In this document: piece after piece, positions 63,564 through 64,000 of the stretch
Layout: every line of letters begins with the position of its first letter
Position numbering within the stretch: position 1 is the first letter of the stretch
Source of the DNA: Acidovorax sp. NB1
GTDB taxonomy: Bacteria; Pseudomonadota; Gammaproteobacteria; Burkholderiales; Burkholderiaceae_C
Length of the DNA stretch: 64,000 nucleotides
Direction of reading: 5' to 3'
NCBI RefSeq assembly: GCF_005405905.1
Contig: NZ_BJHU01000006.1
Coordinates: 1-64,000, forward strand
Notes under the pieces: model-generated
What the model saw: the letters and a program-made list of their open reading frames with translations, nothing else
What the model was told of the DNA's origin: nothing
Databases searched by the model: none
Program-made: the position numbers and the translations under genes

Positions 63564-64000
63564 GATGCTCCAGACCCTCAAAGACCTGTTCGACAGCTTC
63601 ACGCAGCCCAAGCCGTCCCCGTCACCCGCCGAGCGGACACACACGGTGCAGCTGGCCGCCGCCGTGCTGCTGGTGGAGGTGGTGCGATTTGATGCCGCCA
63701 TGGACGACGCAGAACGCACCACCGTGGTGACCGCCCTGCGCAGCAAATTTGCGCTGAGCGACGACGAACTGGCCCGCCTGCTGGAGCTGGCCCTGACCAC
63801 ATCCCAAACCGCGTACGACTACCAGCGCTTCACCAGCAGCCTGAACGAGCATTTCACGCAGGACCAGAAGATCCAGCTGGTCGAAGCCATGTGGCAGGTG
63901 GCCTATGCCGACGCGCGCCTGGACGAAAACGAGATGCACACCATCAGCAAGGTGGCCGGGCTGCTGCACGTGACGCATGGGGAGTACATCGGCGCCAAGA
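63564..64000 (+). CDS. TerB-family protein, cut by window edge
   Basis: 145 codons are visible, starting MLQTLKDLFDSF at ATG 63564. FDAAMDDAERTTVVTALRSKF and VAYADARLDENEMHTISKVA are the two acidic helical repeats of the TerB/COG4103 fold. Most of the domain is present; the end lies outside. In related genomes it is a general stress or metal-related helical protein. Confidence 0.8.

Overview
The window is a high-GC bacterial chromosome segment whose gene content points to a Comamonadaceae betaproteobacterium, probably Acidovorax or a close relative. Indicators are the tilS / aspartokinase-type ACT gene / tRNA-Ser neighbourhood, an IPTL-type C-terminal sorting signal, TRAP carboxylate uptake, many Lrp regulators, and a family of short intergenic repeats built on a GCTA...TAGC palindrome followed by AGCGCTTATCCATCAGGCGC. 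This is inferred from family resemblance read by eye; no database was searched.

Layout. 1-260: truncated end of an IS21-family element and a terminator. 264-7392 (minus): tRNA-Ser(GCU), a stand-alone ACT tandem protein, tilS, a chemoreceptor, accA, an AlkA-type glycosylase and cysS. 7619-12875 (plus): paired TPR and L,D-transpeptidase proteins, two cyclophilins, lpxH and an MtfA-type peptidase. 13023-14752: a YheO/DauR-type regulator and a hydroxyaspartate/threonine dehydratase. 15175-17228: a glycine-rich secreted protein split by a G10 tract. 17441-22514: a methionine-catabolism (mde) locus with an E1-type dehydrogenase, methionine gamma-lyase and two Lrp regulators. 22544-28768: housekeeping and miscellaneous genes ending with glnS. 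28804-31584: an AT-rich four-gene operon unlike everything around it, followed at 31804-32444 by a MntA/HepT toxin-antitoxin pair. 32537-41648: small hypothetical proteins, peptidases, an FHA protein, a PheC-like binding protein and an M23 peptidase. 41823-49305 (minus): a seven-gene acid-sugar operon (NAD(P) oxidoisomerase, TRAP transporter, RuBisCO-like protein, DUF1537 kinase, GntR regulator) that fits D-apionate catabolism. 49724-56144: pseudouridine synthase, two GSTs, LysR, Lrp and small enzymes. 56166-57872: a flagellin carrying an HExxH peptidase domain, behind a clear sigma-28 promoter. 58150-64000: an MFS exporter, a DUF1800/DUF1501 pair, a DHH phosphoesterase and a TerB-like gene cut by the window edge.

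The best candidate for something undescribed is the AT-rich island. It encodes a membrane-anchored dCTP-deaminase-fold protein lacking the catalytic glutamate, an Old-Yellow-Enzyme-like flavoprotein, a thymidylate-kinase-like protein with a changed P-loop, and a small protein of unknown function. Other notable items are the flagellinolysin-type flagellin, the phase-variation candidate at the G10 tract, the ACT gene whose stop codon lies inside the downstream tRNA, the apionate operon with its RuBisCO-like enzyme, and a repeat inserted in frame into tilS.
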